Notes: a model not told the origin generated them from the letters alone. Positions 1 through 8,795 are shown, numbered from the stretch's first letter. The stretch: 64,000 nt of DNA from Cohnella caldifontis (GCF_029360585.1 NZ_JAQZSJ010000012.1:1-64000); one strand, 5' to 3'. A program made the numbers and translations.

Positions 1-1
1 T

Positions 2-106
2 CGCGTTTGCGATCGTATGAGCGAATTAGTGGATGCGGTACGCTATTTCATCCTGCATACGGTTGAATTACGGATTGTTACCGCACTCCATTCCCTTGGG
101 CGTTAG
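2..106 (+). other. Possible 3' end of an upstream reading frame (unassigned)
   Basis: The second frame is open from the window edge to a TAG at 104-106 and gives 34 residues ending in HSLGR. It includes a helical-looking stretch (ELVDAVRYFILHTVELRIV). It could be the C-terminus of a gene cut by the window edge or chance. No family is recognised. Bases 107-224 show no clear gene; they hold the leader of the next gene. Confidence 0.2.
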
Positions 107-224
107 TACGGGTTCATGCGTCGTTGACGGGCTTTACCATAAAAGCTGAACCTCGATAGAAGTAATTCAAACGGATTATGCTATGATAGAAAATAACTTA
201 TTTCCGAAGGAGCTTTCCCGCATC

Positions 225-1388
225 ATGACGAACCCGCCTACCGGCGACCAAGCGCTCATCAAACGAATCAATACCGCTATCGTTCTGGAAGCGATCTTGC
301 GCGGGGCCCCGCTGTCGCGGGCCCAAATCTCGGAGCGGACCGGCCTGAACAAGGCGACGGTGTCCAGCCTGGTGCAGGATTTGATCGACGGGTCCGTCGT
401 CCGCGAGATCGGCACGGGCGTCTCCAGCGGCGGACGGAAGCCCGTCATGCTGGATTTCGTGGCGGAAGCGGGGCATGCCGTCGGCCTGGACCTCGGCGTC
501 AACTACATCCGCGGCGTGTTGACCGATTTGAGGGGTAACGTCGTAACGGAGTCGGAATTGGCTTTGAAACGCCATGACCCCGAGACCGTGCTCGAGGAAG
601 CTTTCCGCTGCATCGACGGGCTGATCGGGCAAGCCCCTTCGTCCGCGTACGGCATCACCGGAATCGGCGTCGGGGTGCCCGGGCTGGTGGACGAATCGGG
701 CACGGTACTGTTCGCTCCGAACCTGCAATGGCGCGACGTTCCCTTGCGGCGGATCCTGGCCGAGCGTTATGGCGTTCCGGTCGCGATCGATAACGAAGCG
801 AACGCCGGCGCGCTGGGCGAGCGGATTTTCGGAGCCGGACGCAGCATCGACAACCTCGTGTATGTCAGCGTGGGAATCGGGATCGGGACCGGGCTCATTT
901 TGCGCAAGGAGCTTTACAAAGGGGCCTCCGGTTTTTCCGGGGAAATGGGCCACCTGTCCGTCGAGGCATTCGGAAAGCCCTGTTCTTGCGGCAATCGGGG
1001 CTGTTGGGAAATGTACGCCTCCGAGCAGGCGCTGCTGGACAAAGCGGCGGAGCTGGGCTTCGAAGATTTGGAGAGCCTCCTGGCCGGAGCGGAGTCGGGG
1101 CGTCCCGAGGTGCTGGCGCTGCTCGAGGAAACCGGGGAATACCTCGGCATCGGCATCGCCAACATCGTGAACGTGTTCAATCCGGATGCCGTCATTATCG
1201 GGAACCGCATGAGCCAAGCCCGTCCCTGGATCGAAAACGTCCTGCGCCGCACCGTCGTCCAGCGCTCGCTGGGCTTCCATCTCCGCAGCGTGCAGCTGCT
1301 GTTCGCGGAACTCGGTCAGCGCTCGGCTGTCATGGGTGCCGCTCAGACCGCGATCGCCGGCTTTTTCGAACGGTTGAAATCCGCTTGA
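225..1388 (+). CDS. ROK-family transcriptional regulator (NagC/XylR type)
   Basis: A 387-residue protein. The N-terminus is a winged helix-turn-helix (ISERTGLNKATVSSLVQDL), followed by the ROK sugar-kinase fold with a DLG phosphate motif and the ROK zinc motif near residues 245-270 (GKPCSCGNRGCWE). ROK regulators of this architecture usually repress sugar uptake or catabolism genes and are relieved by a sugar or sugar phosphate. The ATG at 225 is chosen because GAAGGAG at 206-212 sits 12 bases upstream; an in-frame ATG at 183 has no such site. The gene stands alone, with a repeat array immediately downstream, so its target cannot be read from its neighbours. Confidence 0.93.
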   Translation: MTNPPTGDQALIKRINTAIVLEAILRGAPLSRAQISERTGLNKATVSSLVQDLIDGSVVREIGTGVSSGGRKPVMLDFVAEAGHAVGLDLGVNYIRGVLTDLRGNVVTESELALKRHDPETVLEEAFRCIDGLIGQAPSSAYGITGIGVGVPGLVDESGTVLFAPNLQWRDVPLRRILAERYGVPVAIDNEANAGALGERIFGAGRSIDNLVYVSVGIGIGTGLILRKELYKGASGFSGEMGHLSVEAFGKPCSCGNRGCWEMYASEQALLDKAAELGFEDLESLLAGAESGRPEVLALLEETGEYLGIGIANIVNVFNPDAVIIGNRMSQARPWIENVLRRTVVQRSLGFHLRSVQLLFAELGQRSAVMGAAQTAIAGFFERLKSA

Positions 1389-1428
1389 GCGAGGGCTGCA
1401 AGTCGGGTAAGCGGCCGGTCCTCCGCAG

Positions 1429-1844
1429 CCCATTAAGTCGGTCCCACCGACTTATCCTTCTCGGTTCGGGTTCTCCGCGGCCCATTAAGTCGGTCCCACC
1501 GACTTATCCTTCTCCATTCAGGCACTCAGCAGCCCATTAAGTCGGTCTCACCGACTTATCCTTCTTCGTTCAGGCACTCCGCGGCCCATTAAGTCGGTCC
1601 CACCGACTTATCCTTCTTCGTTCAGGCACACCGCAGCCCATTAAGTCGGTCTCAACGACTTATCCTTCTCGGTTCGGGCCCCACGCGGCCCATTAAGTCA
1701 GTCCCACCGACTTATCCTTCTCGGTTCGGGCCCCACGCGGCCCATTAAGTCGGTCCCACCGACTTATCCTTCTCCGTTCAGGCACTCCGCAGCCCATTAA
1801 GTCGGTCCCACCGACTTATCCTTCTCCGTTCCGGCATCCATCCC
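1429..1844. repeat. 52-bp tandem repeat array, 8 copies, each with a palindrome
   Basis: Units start at 1429, 1481, 1533, 1585, 1637, 1689, 1741 and 1793, exactly 52 bp apart. Each contains TAAGTCGGT, a 3-base loop (CCC or CTC), and ACCGACTTA, a 9-bp stem, followed by TCCTTCT and a variable tail. The fifth unit (AACGACTTA) and sixth unit (AAGTCAGT) carry one stem mismatch each. Units are contiguous, with no unique spacers, so this is not a CRISPR array. It fills the space between the ROK and ArsR genes. Confidence 0.95.
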
Positions 1845-1901
1845 TTTTATATCAGTAAGCCTCGGTTGGGAATTCAATTCATGCGGTAAAATATTCATGT
1901 C

Positions 1902-1923
1902 ATATATTATCGAATAAATATAT
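1902..1923. promoter_or_regulatory. Candidate ArsR-family operator
   Basis: ATATATT (1902-1908) and AATATAT (1917-1923) form a perfect 7-bp inverted repeat around 8 bases, 36 bp before the ArsR start. AT-rich inverted repeats in this position are typical autoregulatory sites for ArsR/SmtB repressors. The surroundings are AT-rich, so chance is possible. Confidence 0.45.
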
Positions 1924-1958
1924 AATGATAGAAAATGGTTCGGACAGGATGGATCAAC

Positions 1959-2309
1959 ATGATGGTTCAAGAGGGAATCGTAGCGGAATTGACGGAAATG
2001 GCGGAGCTCCTGAAAATCCTGGGCGAACCGATGCGGCTTGCGATTTTGGCGCTGCTGCAAGAGAGAGAGCTCAGCGTTACGGCCATTACAAAACTGCTTC
2101 AGGCCAGCCAGCCCAATACGAGCCAACATTTGCGCAAGCTTCGGAGCGCCGGTCTGATCCGAGAAACCAAGCGCGGTCAGTTTGTGTACTATTCGCTGAA
2201 CTTAGAGGAGTACCCGGACCTGAAGATTTTCCTCTCCCAACTTCCCGGACGGGCAACCCGCCTCAACGAGCTGGCCCAATTGACCATGTACGACGATACC
2301 GATGAGTGA
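1959..2309 (+). CDS. ArsR-family winged-helix transcriptional regulator
   Basis: A 116-residue protein with the ArsR fold: LLKILGEPMRLAILALL, then the recognition helix region QPNTSQHLRKLRSAGLI, then the beta-wing GQFVYYSL. The alpha3 metal-site motif ELCVCDL of metal-sensing members is replaced by ELSVTAI, and there is no cysteine anywhere, so an arsenite/cadmium-type thiol site is absent. It may sense something else or act constitutively. The start at 1959 (ATGATG) follows AGGA at 1946-1949; an ATG at 1935 is the alternative. The gene is monocistronic. The candidate operator at 1902-1923 suggests autoregulation. Confidence 0.88.
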   Translation: MMVQEGIVAELTEMAELLKILGEPMRLAILALLQERELSVTAITKLLQASQPNTSQHLRKLRSAGLIRETKRGQFVYYSLNLEEYPDLKIFLSQLPGRATRLNELAQLTMYDDTDE

Positions 2310-2350
2310 GGTCGATCCTGAGGTTTTTATTCAACCAAGTTAACTGCTGA

Positions 2351-2445
2351 TTTCCGCTAAATAGATGATCTCCTCTTCTATTTCTGTACACACGCCACGT
2401 TTTCCGCCATATAGATGACCTCATCACCTATTTCCGCTCCCTGCT
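2351..2445. repeat. Two tandem copies of a 50-bp palindromic repeat
   Basis: Copies begin with TTTCCGC at 2351 and 2401. The first holds AAATAGA and TCTATTT as an inverted repeat around a variable centre; the second has ATAGATGACC and CACCTATTT. It resembles the 52-bp array upstream in size and in having a central palindrome but is a different sequence. The rest of 2310-2756 has GC-rich imperfect direct repeats (GCACGCGAGAAC-like, 2630-2740) and no gene that I can support. Confidence 0.6.
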
Positions 2446-2756
2446 ATGCAAACGGCTCGTTACAAGGTGTCCCTTTCACGACTCGCGCAACAAAAAAGAG
2501 AGGACACGGTTCCCCGTCTCCCCTCTTCGGCGCATGCGCGCGATTTACCCTCATGACACATCTGCGCGAATTTTCTTCCGAGCAAAACGCGAGGCGAGAA
2601 TCCCCCTCATTGCATGCGTGAGAACTCCCCCGCGCAGCACGCGAGAACCCCCTTCACAGCACGCGTGTGAACTCCGGCCTCACAAGCCACGCCTCACGAG
2701 AGTTCCCGCCTCCGAGTTCACCCGCGAAAACCCTATTCACGCCGCCCATCTACCCG

Positions 2757-4004
2757 TTACGCCTGACGAACCTTGCCGCTTGCCCGGTCGGACGGCAGCA
2801 GATAAGCCAGCAACCCCAAAATCGGCAGTCCGCTGCAGAAGAACATGACGTCGGTCAGCCCGAACATATCCGCGGCTTTTCCCAGAACGACCGCGCCGAT
2901 CGCGCCCATCCCGAAAGCCAGGCCCGTCGTCAGCCCGGACGCCATGCCCACCTTGGACGGCATGAGATGCTGCGCGTAAACGACCGTGACGGAGAACCCG
3001 GACAGGATGATGAAGCCGAGCACGGTGATGACGGGATACACCCAAGCGAGCGGCAAGTGCGGCAAGAGCAAGGCGAGCGGCGCCGCCCCGGCGATCGACA
3101 AGACGATCATGTTTTTCATGCCGATCCGGTCGGCCATAACCCCCCCGAAGAACGTCCCCGCCACGCCCGACATCAGGAACAGGAACAGCGGAAACTGCGC
3201 TTGTTCGGTCGTCAGCCCGTAGTGTTCTTTCAAAAAGAATTGATAAAAGCTGCTGATCGAAGCATGATACCAAGACCGCGCGAACACGAGGAAAATCAGC
3301 AATCCCATCGCGAACTTCACGCGGGGATGGCTGGCCTCGGCCATCGCCCCCGCTCCCGCTTTCGATCCGGAGCGCCGGGCCGCCTTCATTTCGTCCCACG
3401 CCGCGAGCTGCCGCTTATACCACGGGACCAGCACCAGGAGAACCGCGATCGCGAGGCCCGCTAGCACCGTCCCCCACACGGCCCCGGTTTGTCCGAGCGG
3501 CGCGAAAATATAAACCGTCATCAGCGGAGCCAAGGAACTTCCCGCGTTCCCGCCGACCTGGTAGACCGACTGCGCGAATCCCCTTCGCCCTCCGGCCGCC
3601 AAGTATACGATCCTCGATCCCTCGGGATGGAAAATCGCGGAGCCTAAGCCGATGAACACGACCGACAGCAGGACGAACCAGAAATTCGGAGAATACGCGA
3701 TCCCCAGCATCCCGATCAAGCTCAGCCCCATCCCCACGGGCAGCATGTACGGGGAAGAACGGCGATCCGTGTAAGACCCGACCACGGGCTGCATGACCGA
3801 GGACGTCATGTTCAGCGCGAACAGGATCCAGCCGACTTGGGTATACGTGAGATGAAGCGATTCCTCCAAAATGGTGAACATGGCAGGCACGACGGCCTGC
3901 ATGGAATCGTTGAGCAGATGCACGAGACTGACGGCCAGCAGCACGGGCAAGACGGTTGCCGTCACCAGCGCGGTTTTGCGCAATTCCGTTGCGGATGATG
4001 ACAT
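2757..4004 (-). CDS. fsr: Fosmidomycin-resistance-type MFS exporter
   Basis: A 415-residue, 12-helix major facilitator. The sequence follows the E. coli Fsr family closely: SLVHLLNDSMQ in the first helix, IFHPEGSRIVYLAAGGRRG after the fourth helix, and SVYQVGGNAGSSLAPL. Family members export fosmidomycin or related small molecules in exchange for protons; the natural substrate here is not known. The start is ATG at 4004, preceded by GAAGGGGGAAC; an upstream in-frame ATG at 4034 lacks a good site. It is convergent with the repeat-rich region downstream and divergent from the BNR lipoprotein. Confidence 0.88.
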   Translation of the reverse strand: MSSSATELRKTALVTATVLPVLLAVSLVHLLNDSMQAVVPAMFTILEESLHLTYTQVGWILFALNMTSSVMQPVVGSYTDRRSSPYMLPVGMGLSLIGMLGIAYSPNFWFVLLSVVFIGLGSAIFHPEGSRIVYLAAGGRRGFAQSVYQVGGNAGSSLAPLMTVYIFAPLGQTGAVWGTVLAGLAIAVLLVLVPWYKRQLAAWDEMKAARRSGSKAGAGAMAEASHPRVKFAMGLLIFLVFARSWYHASISSFYQFFLKEHYGLTTEQAQFPLFLFLMSGVAGTFFGGVMADRIGMKNMIVLSIAGAAPLALLLPHLPLAWVYPVITVLGFIILSGFSVTVVYAQHLMPSKVGMASGLTTGLAFGMGAIGAVVLGKAADMFGLTDVMFFCSGLPILGLLAYLLPSDRASGKVRQA

Positions 4005-4200
4005 GGAAGTTCCCCCTTCGTTTCCCAAGAACAATATGTTTCCTATGATAACACGGACGATTCGAGATGTCGCCGTTTCCTGAAATGTCCTCGTTTGGGG
4101 AAAAATAAACGGATGCCCGGGAGTAACTAGCCGGCGTTCCGATCAACTTTATTGCGCGATGCCACGTCTAATTCGCATCCGCAGGAAAGGGGAACTCACC

Positions 4201-5517
4201 ATGAACACCGCTTCGCGTTTCCGCTGGACCGCATGGCTGCTCGGCTTGTCGCTTCTGCTGGCCGCGGCCGGCTGCACCGGCGGCAATACCTCCCATTCCG
4301 GAGACGCTTCCGGCACGGGATCGCCGCCCGTCGCTTCGTCCTCTCCTCCGTCATCGGCCCCGGCCGAATCTTCGCCCGCCGCCTCTCCGTCCGCGTCGCC
4401 GCCCGCGGCTTCGTCGCCGGCCGCGCCGAAGCCGATCGGCTCCACGCCCAACCCGACGGTAGAGGTACCCGTCAACCCGCCACCCGTCTCCAAGGATTTG
4501 AAAGGCGACACCCGGACGACCGGCGCCGTATACGCCGTCCGAATGGCCGACCCGCAGACGGGCTGGACGGGCGGGGACGGGTGGATCGCACGAACGACCG
4601 ACGGCGGCAAACATTGGACCGTGCAGCTGCGGCCGCAATTCCGCGTGCTCCAAATTTTCGCGCTGAACGCGAACAAAGCTTGGGCGACGCTTGATATCGG
4701 CGACAAAAGAGGCGCGAAGCTGATCCGTACGACCGACGGCGGAAAAACCTGGACCGATGCCGGCGTCGTGCCGAGCTACGGGTTCTTCCATTTCGTATCG
4801 GACAAAGAAGCTTTCAGCAGCCGCTTCCGGACAACCGACGGCGGCAAAACGTGGACCGCCCTCCCGACTCCAGGCAAGCTGGCCGGGGAAGCCTACTTCC
4901 ATGACGCCGCGAACGGATGGGCCGTCACGAACGGAACGAAGGGCTTTTCGATCCTCAGAACGACGGACGGCGGCCAATCGTGGAAGACCGTATTTACCCG
5001 GGATTCGATCGTGCTGCCGACGGACGCGATCATCCGATCCGCCGGCAAGAACGATGCCTGGGTGGAGCTGGTCGGCAACGCCGGCATGTCGCAGCGGTCC
5101 TACTCCCTGTTTCACACGACCGACGGCGGCAAGACGTGGCAGCCCGTCGTCGCCAACTCGGGCGCAGGCTCGGGTCCGGCTCCCGGGTTCGCGATGGACG
5201 AGAACAAAGTCCCCCGGAACGGCGGCTCGTCGCCCGGCACCCTATACGTCGTGAATACGCGCGTCGCGTTCCTGGGCGGACAATGCCAAGCCTGCGACAA
5301 CCCGAATACCCTTGGCAAAACGACCGACGGGGGCAAAACATGGAAGAACCTGACGCCCCAGTATCCCGGTTACGCCCCGCAGCAAATCGCGGCGACGGAT
5401 GCCGATCACGTCTGGTGGATCAACGCCGACTCCGTCGAACCGTCCCGCATGTACGTCACGTCGGACGGCGGCAAGCATTGGACGTTGACGCACACGTTCG
5501 ATAAGCCGAAAGGTTGA
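4201..5517 (+). CDS. Secreted lipoprotein with BNR/Asp-box (YCF48-like) beta-propeller repeats
   Basis: 438 residues. A short basic start and hydrophobic helix lead to the lipobox LAAAGC (cysteine near residue 24), so the product is exported and lipidated. A Ser/Pro/Ala-rich linker follows to about residue 95. The rest contains at least six TTDGGKTW-type Asp-box motifs (TTDGGKHW, TTDGGKTW, TTDGGQSW, TSDGGKHW), the hallmark of sialidase/YCF48/photosystem-assembly-like propellers. No catalytic residues are evident, so a binding or scaffold role outside the membrane is likely. Start: ATG at 4201 after AAAGGGGA. A strong terminator follows at 5547-5586. Confidence 0.88.
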   Translation: MNTASRFRWTAWLLGLSLLLAAAGCTGGNTSHSGDASGTGSPPVASSSPPSSAPAESSPAASPSASPPAASSPAAPKPIGSTPNPTVEVPVNPPPVSKDLKGDTRTTGAVYAVRMADPQTGWTGGDGWIARTTDGGKHWTVQLRPQFRVLQIFALNANKAWATLDIGDKRGAKLIRTTDGGKTWTDAGVVPSYGFFHFVSDKEAFSSRFRTTDGGKTWTALPTPGKLAGEAYFHDAANGWAVTNGTKGFSILRTTDGGQSWKTVFTRDSIVLPTDAIIRSAGKNDAWVELVGNAGMSQRSYSLFHTTDGGKTWQPVVANSGAGSGPAPGFAMDENKVPRNGGSSPGTLYVVNTRVAFLGGQCQACDNPNTLGKTTDGGKTWKNLTPQYPGYAPQQIAATDADHVWWINADSVEPSRMYVTSDGGKHWTLTHTFDKPKG

Positions 5518-5546
5518 GGAAACGACGGCGCCCGAACCGAATATGC

Positions 5547-5586
5547 AAGAGGCCTATGCCGCATGCATAGGCCTCTCCCTTTTTTA
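5547..5586 (+). terminator. Rho-independent terminator after the BNR lipoprotein gene
   Basis: AGAGGCCTATG (5548-5558) pairs with CATAGGCCTCT (5566-5576); CCCTTTTTT follows. It ends transcription of the lipoprotein and faces the convergent ABC operon. Confidence 0.9.
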
Positions 5587-5628
5587 AACCGACGGATCCG
5601 TCATTCTCCTCCGCCCTTTCGGTTCCGA

Positions 5629-6324
5629 TCAAATCGTCGCCTTTCGCAGCATGCCGTAAGAGCCCAGTCCGAGCAGCACGGCAACCAGCAGCAGCCACGG
5701 CGTCAAATCGTTGAGCGTATGGAAGTTCGCTTCCACCCACCGGCCGATATCGTCCCACCGCTCAAAATAAGTCAAGAGAAGCGGTCCCACGATGAAGACG
5801 AGAAGCGCGACGAGTCCGAAGGCATATAAGCCGAACTTGCCGAATCTGCGATATACGGCGGAGATGAAGAAGCCGATCAGAATCAAAGTCATGAGCAGCG
5901 TGAAATGCGTCGCGGCTTGCAGCCACGCGGGTCCTTCATGGACAAACGGCAGGTGGAAGAAATGCAGGCCCACGCCCCACCCGTTCAGCCACCCGGCTTC
6001 CGCCTCGGACAGCAGGATCAATACGACCGTCGTGATCGCGCTCGAACTGGCCGTCGCCGCCAACGTCCCCCAGAAGTAATCCGTCCGGCGAACGCCCATC
6101 CCCAGCGCGAACGGGAACGTTTGGGCCAGAATCACGATCCCCGCGACGAACACGTAGACGTAGATCGAGGACAGCCCGCCCGTATAAATGCCTTCCTCCG
6201 GCCGCACCCCCGCGCCGACGATGAGGTTGACGACGAAGCTGAAGCCGCAAATCACCCAAGGCAGGACCAACACGGAGAATTTATCGCGCCAATGCATCCG
6301 GAAAATGCCAAGCGTTCGGTTCAT
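5629..6324 (-). CDS. ABC transporter permease, YhcI/YtrC-like
   Basis: 231 residues with about six hydrophobic helices, the membrane partner of the ATPase encoded just upstream. It is the last gene of a GntR-ATPase-permease operon, and its start overlaps the ATPase stop by 4 bp (ATGA). Operons of this layout (YtrA or YhcF type) in Bacilli respond to cell-envelope stress or membrane-active compounds. The exported substrate cannot be read from the sequence. Confidence 0.82.
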   Translation of the reverse strand: MNRTLGIFRMHWRDKFSVLVLPWVICGFSFVVNLIVGAGVRPEEGIYTGGLSSIYVYVFVAGIVILAQTFPFALGMGVRRTDYFWGTLAATASSSAITTVVLILLSEAEAGWLNGWGVGLHFFHLPFVHEGPAWLQAATHFTLLMTLILIGFFISAVYRRFGKFGLYAFGLVALLVFIVGPLLLTYFERWDDIGRWVEANFHTLNDLTPWLLLVAVLLGLGSYGMLRKATI

Positions 6325-7223
6325 CGGTCATTCGCCGCCTTTCTTTGCGTATTTTCCTGGGTTAAATGGACGATGAGCTGCTGCACGGACACGGAAGCCA
6401 GCTCCAGATTCAGCGATCCCGCCTGCCGGCGCGTCCCTTCGTCCATCACGCCCAGCAGCGTCGCGGAGGCCAGGGACCCGAACGTTTCCCGCGCGATCAC
6501 CTGGTCCTCGCGGCCGGACGCGAACGCCTCCACTTTGGACGCCGTTCCCGCCACGGAGTATGCCCGGCCGCGCAACTCGTCCGCGTCTTCGTCCAGCAAG
6601 ATCCGGCCGCCGTCGATGACGAGGAGGTGTTCCAGCAGCGGGCTCGCTTCATCGATCAGGTGCGTGGACAAGACGACCGTGCGCGGGTGTTCCGTATAAT
6701 CTTCCATTAACCGGTCGTAGAAAATCTTCCTCGCCACCGCATCCAGACCGAGATACGGCTCGTCGAAGATGGTCAGCGGCGCGCGGGATGCCAGCCCGAC
6801 CACGATCCCGACGGAAGAGAGCATGCCGCGGGACAGCTTTTTCATTTTCCGCTTGACCGGCAGCCTGAATTCCTCCACGAGAGACGCCGCGAATGCCCGG
6901 TCCCAGTTCGGAAACAGCATGGCGGCCGTCTCCAGCACGTCTCGGACGCTAAAATAGTCGGGATACTTCTGGCTCTCCTTCACGATGCATACCCGGCTGA
7001 GCACGCGCCCGTTCTCGAAGGGCTCCTCGCCGAACACCTTCAGCTCCCCCCTCGTCGGGAAAGTCTGGGCGGTGATCATGTTCATGATCGTCGTCTTGCC
7101 TGCCCCGTTCCGGCCCAGCAAGCCGTAAATCCGATTCTCCTCGAGCGCGAAGCTGACGTCCTTGACCGCGTCGAAGCCGCCGTACGATTTGGTCAGCCCT
7201 TTCGCGTATACGACTTGGCTCAT
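6321..7223 (-). CDS. ABC transporter ATP-binding protein
   Basis: 300 residues. Walker A is GLLGRNGAGKTT (about residues 35-46). The signature is an unusual KKLSRGMLSSV in place of LSGGQ, and Walker B is LTIFDEPYLGLD. The C-terminal 80 residues are a diverged extension typical of export ATPases of the YhcG/YtrB type. The start overlaps the GntR stop by 4 bp and the stop overlaps the permease start, so the three proteins are translationally coupled. Confidence 0.93.
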   Translation of the reverse strand: MSQVVYAKGLTKSYGGFDAVKDVSFALEENRIYGLLGRNGAGKTTIMNMITAQTFPTRGELKVFGEEPFENGRVLSRVCIVKESQKYPDYFSVRDVLETAAMLFPNWDRAFAASLVEEFRLPVKRKMKKLSRGMLSSVGIVVGLASRAPLTIFDEPYLGLDAVARKIFYDRLMEDYTEHPRTVVLSTHLIDEASPLLEHLLVIDGGRILLDEDADELRGRAYSVAGTASKVEAFASGREDQVIARETFGSLASATLLGVMDEGTRRQAGSLNLELASVSVQQLIVHLTQENTQRKAANDR

Positions 7224-7591
7224 TCCGCTTGCTCCCCTTTCCGGATCATTTCGGTCAATTGGTCTGTCGTTATTCCCAACTTCGCCGCTTCGCGAACCAT
7301 GGCTACGACGTATTGCTCGTAGAATTGCGATTTCCGCTTCTCCCTCAGCTGCACGCGGGCCCCCTCTTTCACGAACATGCCGACACCCCTCTTTTTATAC
7401 AAAATACCTTCGTCCACCAGAAGATTCACTCCTTTGGCCGCCGTCGCCGGGTTGATCCGGTACAGCGCCGCGAATTGATTCGTGGACGGTACCTGCGTTT
7501 CTTCCGGAAGTTCGCCTTCGATGATGTCGTCTTCGATTTTCTCCGCGATCTGCACGAAGATCGGGCGGCTGTCGTCCATCGAGTTTAGCAT
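7220..7591 (-). CDS. GntR-family regulator, YtrA subfamily
   Basis: 123 residues. An N-terminal winged helix (PIFVQIAEKIEDDIIEGEL, then QVPSTNQFAALYRINPATA) is followed by a short C-terminal helical tail, the small YtrA layout without a large effector domain. Such regulators usually repress their own ABC operon. Start: ATG at 7591, with GGTGGTG upstream; an in-frame ATG at 7618 is less well placed. The -10/-35 pair at 7633-7661 and the palindrome at 7618-7629 lie upstream. Confidence 0.9.
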   Translation of the reverse strand: MLNSMDDSRPIFVQIAEKIEDDIIEGELPEETQVPSTNQFAALYRINPATAAKGVNLLVDEGILYKKRGVGMFVKEGARVQLREKRKSQFYEQYVVAMVREAAKLGITTDQLTEMIRKGEQAE

Positions 7592-7617
7592 CCGTGGTTC
7601 ACCACCTAACTGGTTCA

Positions 7618-7629
7618 TTACTTATGTAA
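7618..7629. promoter_or_regulatory. Palindrome at the GntR operon start site
   Basis: TTACTTATGTAA has TTAC/GTAA arms around four bases. It lies just downstream of the -10 box at 7633-7638, where a YtrA-type repressor would be expected to block initiation. Confidence 0.4.
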
Positions 7630-7632
7630 CTA

Positions 7633-7661
7633 ACTATAGATGTGACCGTCTGGAAAGTCAA
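7633..7661 (-). promoter_or_regulatory. Sigma-A-type promoter of the GntR/ABC operon
   Basis: On the minus strand TTGACT (7661-7656), 17 bp, then TATAGT (7638-7633). Spacing and matches are close to consensus. Confidence 0.7.
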
Positions 7662-7676
7662 GGGGCATTTTGGAAA

Positions 7677-7711
7677 ATAAAAAAACCTTCTCCCGACGCT
7701 CGGAAGAAGGC
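7677..7711 (-). terminator. Terminator of the queF/VUT operon
   Basis: On the minus strand CCTTCTTCCGA pairs with TCGGGAGAAGG and is followed by a seven-T run. Confidence 0.85.
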
Positions 7712-7732
7712 CTTGAACTACGCTTGCGATGG

Positions 7733-8275
7733 TTATGACGCTTTGGCCGACCGGGTCTGCGGCACGAAGTGGACCGCGAGCGCGCCGATGCCCTGCATGG
7801 CCACCTTGACCGCGATTTGCCCCGCGACGGCGTAACCGACGAGGCTCCAGGGCAGGAAGCCGGCGCCAAGAGGCGACAGGCCGATGACGACGAAAATGAC
7901 GCTGTCGAGGACCCCGCCCACGATTCCGCTGTACAGCACCTTGACGGACATCGGCAGCCGGAGACGGGTATAGATTTCCGTGTCCGCCGTCTCCGAGCAG
8001 AGGAACGTGAGCGCGGACGCCGCCGTGATCCACAGCGTGTCGCCCAGCGCGTAAGAAGAGGCCGCGGAGAGGACCATCGCGGCGGCGATGGCCGCATACG
8101 TTCTTTTCCGGCCGATCGCGTTTTGCACCAAATCCCGGAGAATGAAAGTCGCTCCGATCAGGAACGAGCCCGCGGGGATAATCAGCTTGCCCCATACGAT
8201 CGGATCGTTGCTGGCCGTGATCACGTTGGCGAGCACGATGGCGAGCAAATAAAGTACGATCATCAGCGGTTTCAT
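7733..8275 (-). CDS. VUT-family (YhhQ/DUF165) queuosine-precursor transporter
   Basis: 180 residues with about six membrane helices. The pattern ANVITASN near residue 16 and GATFILRDLVQNAIGRK near residue 41 are typical of the VUT/YhhQ family, which imports preQ0/preQ1 or related 7-deazaguanines. The pairing with queF 16 bp upstream, under a preQ1-I riboswitch, supports the queuosine-precursor assignment. The ribosome site AAAGGAGGAACG is strong. No queC/D/E genes are seen here, which would fit a salvage role, though those genes may lie elsewhere. Confidence 0.88.
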   Translation of the reverse strand: MKPLMIVLYLLAIVLANVITASNDPIVWGKLIIPAGSFLIGATFILRDLVQNAIGRKRTYAAIAAAMVLSAASSYALGDTLWITAASALTFLCSETADTEIYTRLRLPMSVKVLYSGIVGGVLDSVIFVVIGLSPLGAGFLPWSLVGYAVAGQIAVKVAMQGIGALAVHFVPQTRSAKAS

Positions 8276-8291
8276 CGCTTTCGTTCCTCCT

Positions 8292-8795
8292 TTACCGGTT
8301 ATCCACTTTCTCGGGATACAAATCGTGGTTCAGCAGGCGGTGCTCCGCCATGGCTTCGTACTTCGTACCGGGACGGCCGTAATTGCAGTACGGGTCGATG
8401 GAAATGCCGCCCCGCGGCGTGAATTTGCCCCAAACCTCGATATAGCGGGGGTTCATGAGCGCGATCAGGTCGTTCATGATGACGTTCACGCAGTCCTCAT
8501 GGAAGTCCCCGTGGTTGCGGAAGCTGAACAAGTAGAGCTTGAGCGACTTGCTCTCGACCATTTTCACGTCCGGAATATAGGAAATGTAAAGCGTGGCGAA
8601 ATCGGGCTGCCCCGTCATCGGGCATAGGCTGGTAAATTCCGGGCAATTGAATTTGACGAAATAGTCCCGGCCCGGATGCTTGTTGTCGAACGTCTCCAGC
8701 ACCTCGGGAGCATACTGCGACGGATAACGGGTTCCTTGGCTGCCGAGTTGCGAAATGTCCTTCAATTCTTCCGGGCTTCTTCCGGCATGCGCCAT
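8292..8795 (-). CDS. queF: NADPH-dependent 7-cyano-7-deazaguanine (preQ0) reductase QueF
   Basis: 167 residues, the short (unimodular) QueF form. The catalytic cysteine lies in [12 protein letters not shown] near residue 56, and [21 protein letters not shown] carries the family NADPH-binding and substrate-binding residues, read in two parts. It reduces preQ0 nitrile to preQ1 amine in queuosine biosynthesis in the cytoplasm. The ATG at 8795 follows GGAGGAGA at a good distance, although the frame stays open far upstream through the leader. First gene of the operon; the preQ1-I riboswitch is in its leader. Confidence 0.96.
   Translation of the reverse strand: MAHAGRSPEELKDISQLGSQGTRYPSQYAPEVLETFDNKHPGRDYFVKFNCPEFTSLCPMTGQPDFATLYISYIPDVKMVESKSLKLYLFSFRNHGDFHEDCVNVIMNDLIALMNPRYIEVWGKFTPRGGISIDPYCNYGRPGTKYEAMAEHRLLNHDLYPEKVDNR

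Noticed and set aside
198..1433. Minus-strand 411-residue frame opposite the ROK gene
   Set aside because: The ROK protein is unmistakable on the plus strand. The antisense frame has no ribosome site or motif.
1429..1844. CRISPR array
   Set aside because: The units are contiguous 52-bp repeats without unique spacers of constant length, and no cas gene is near.
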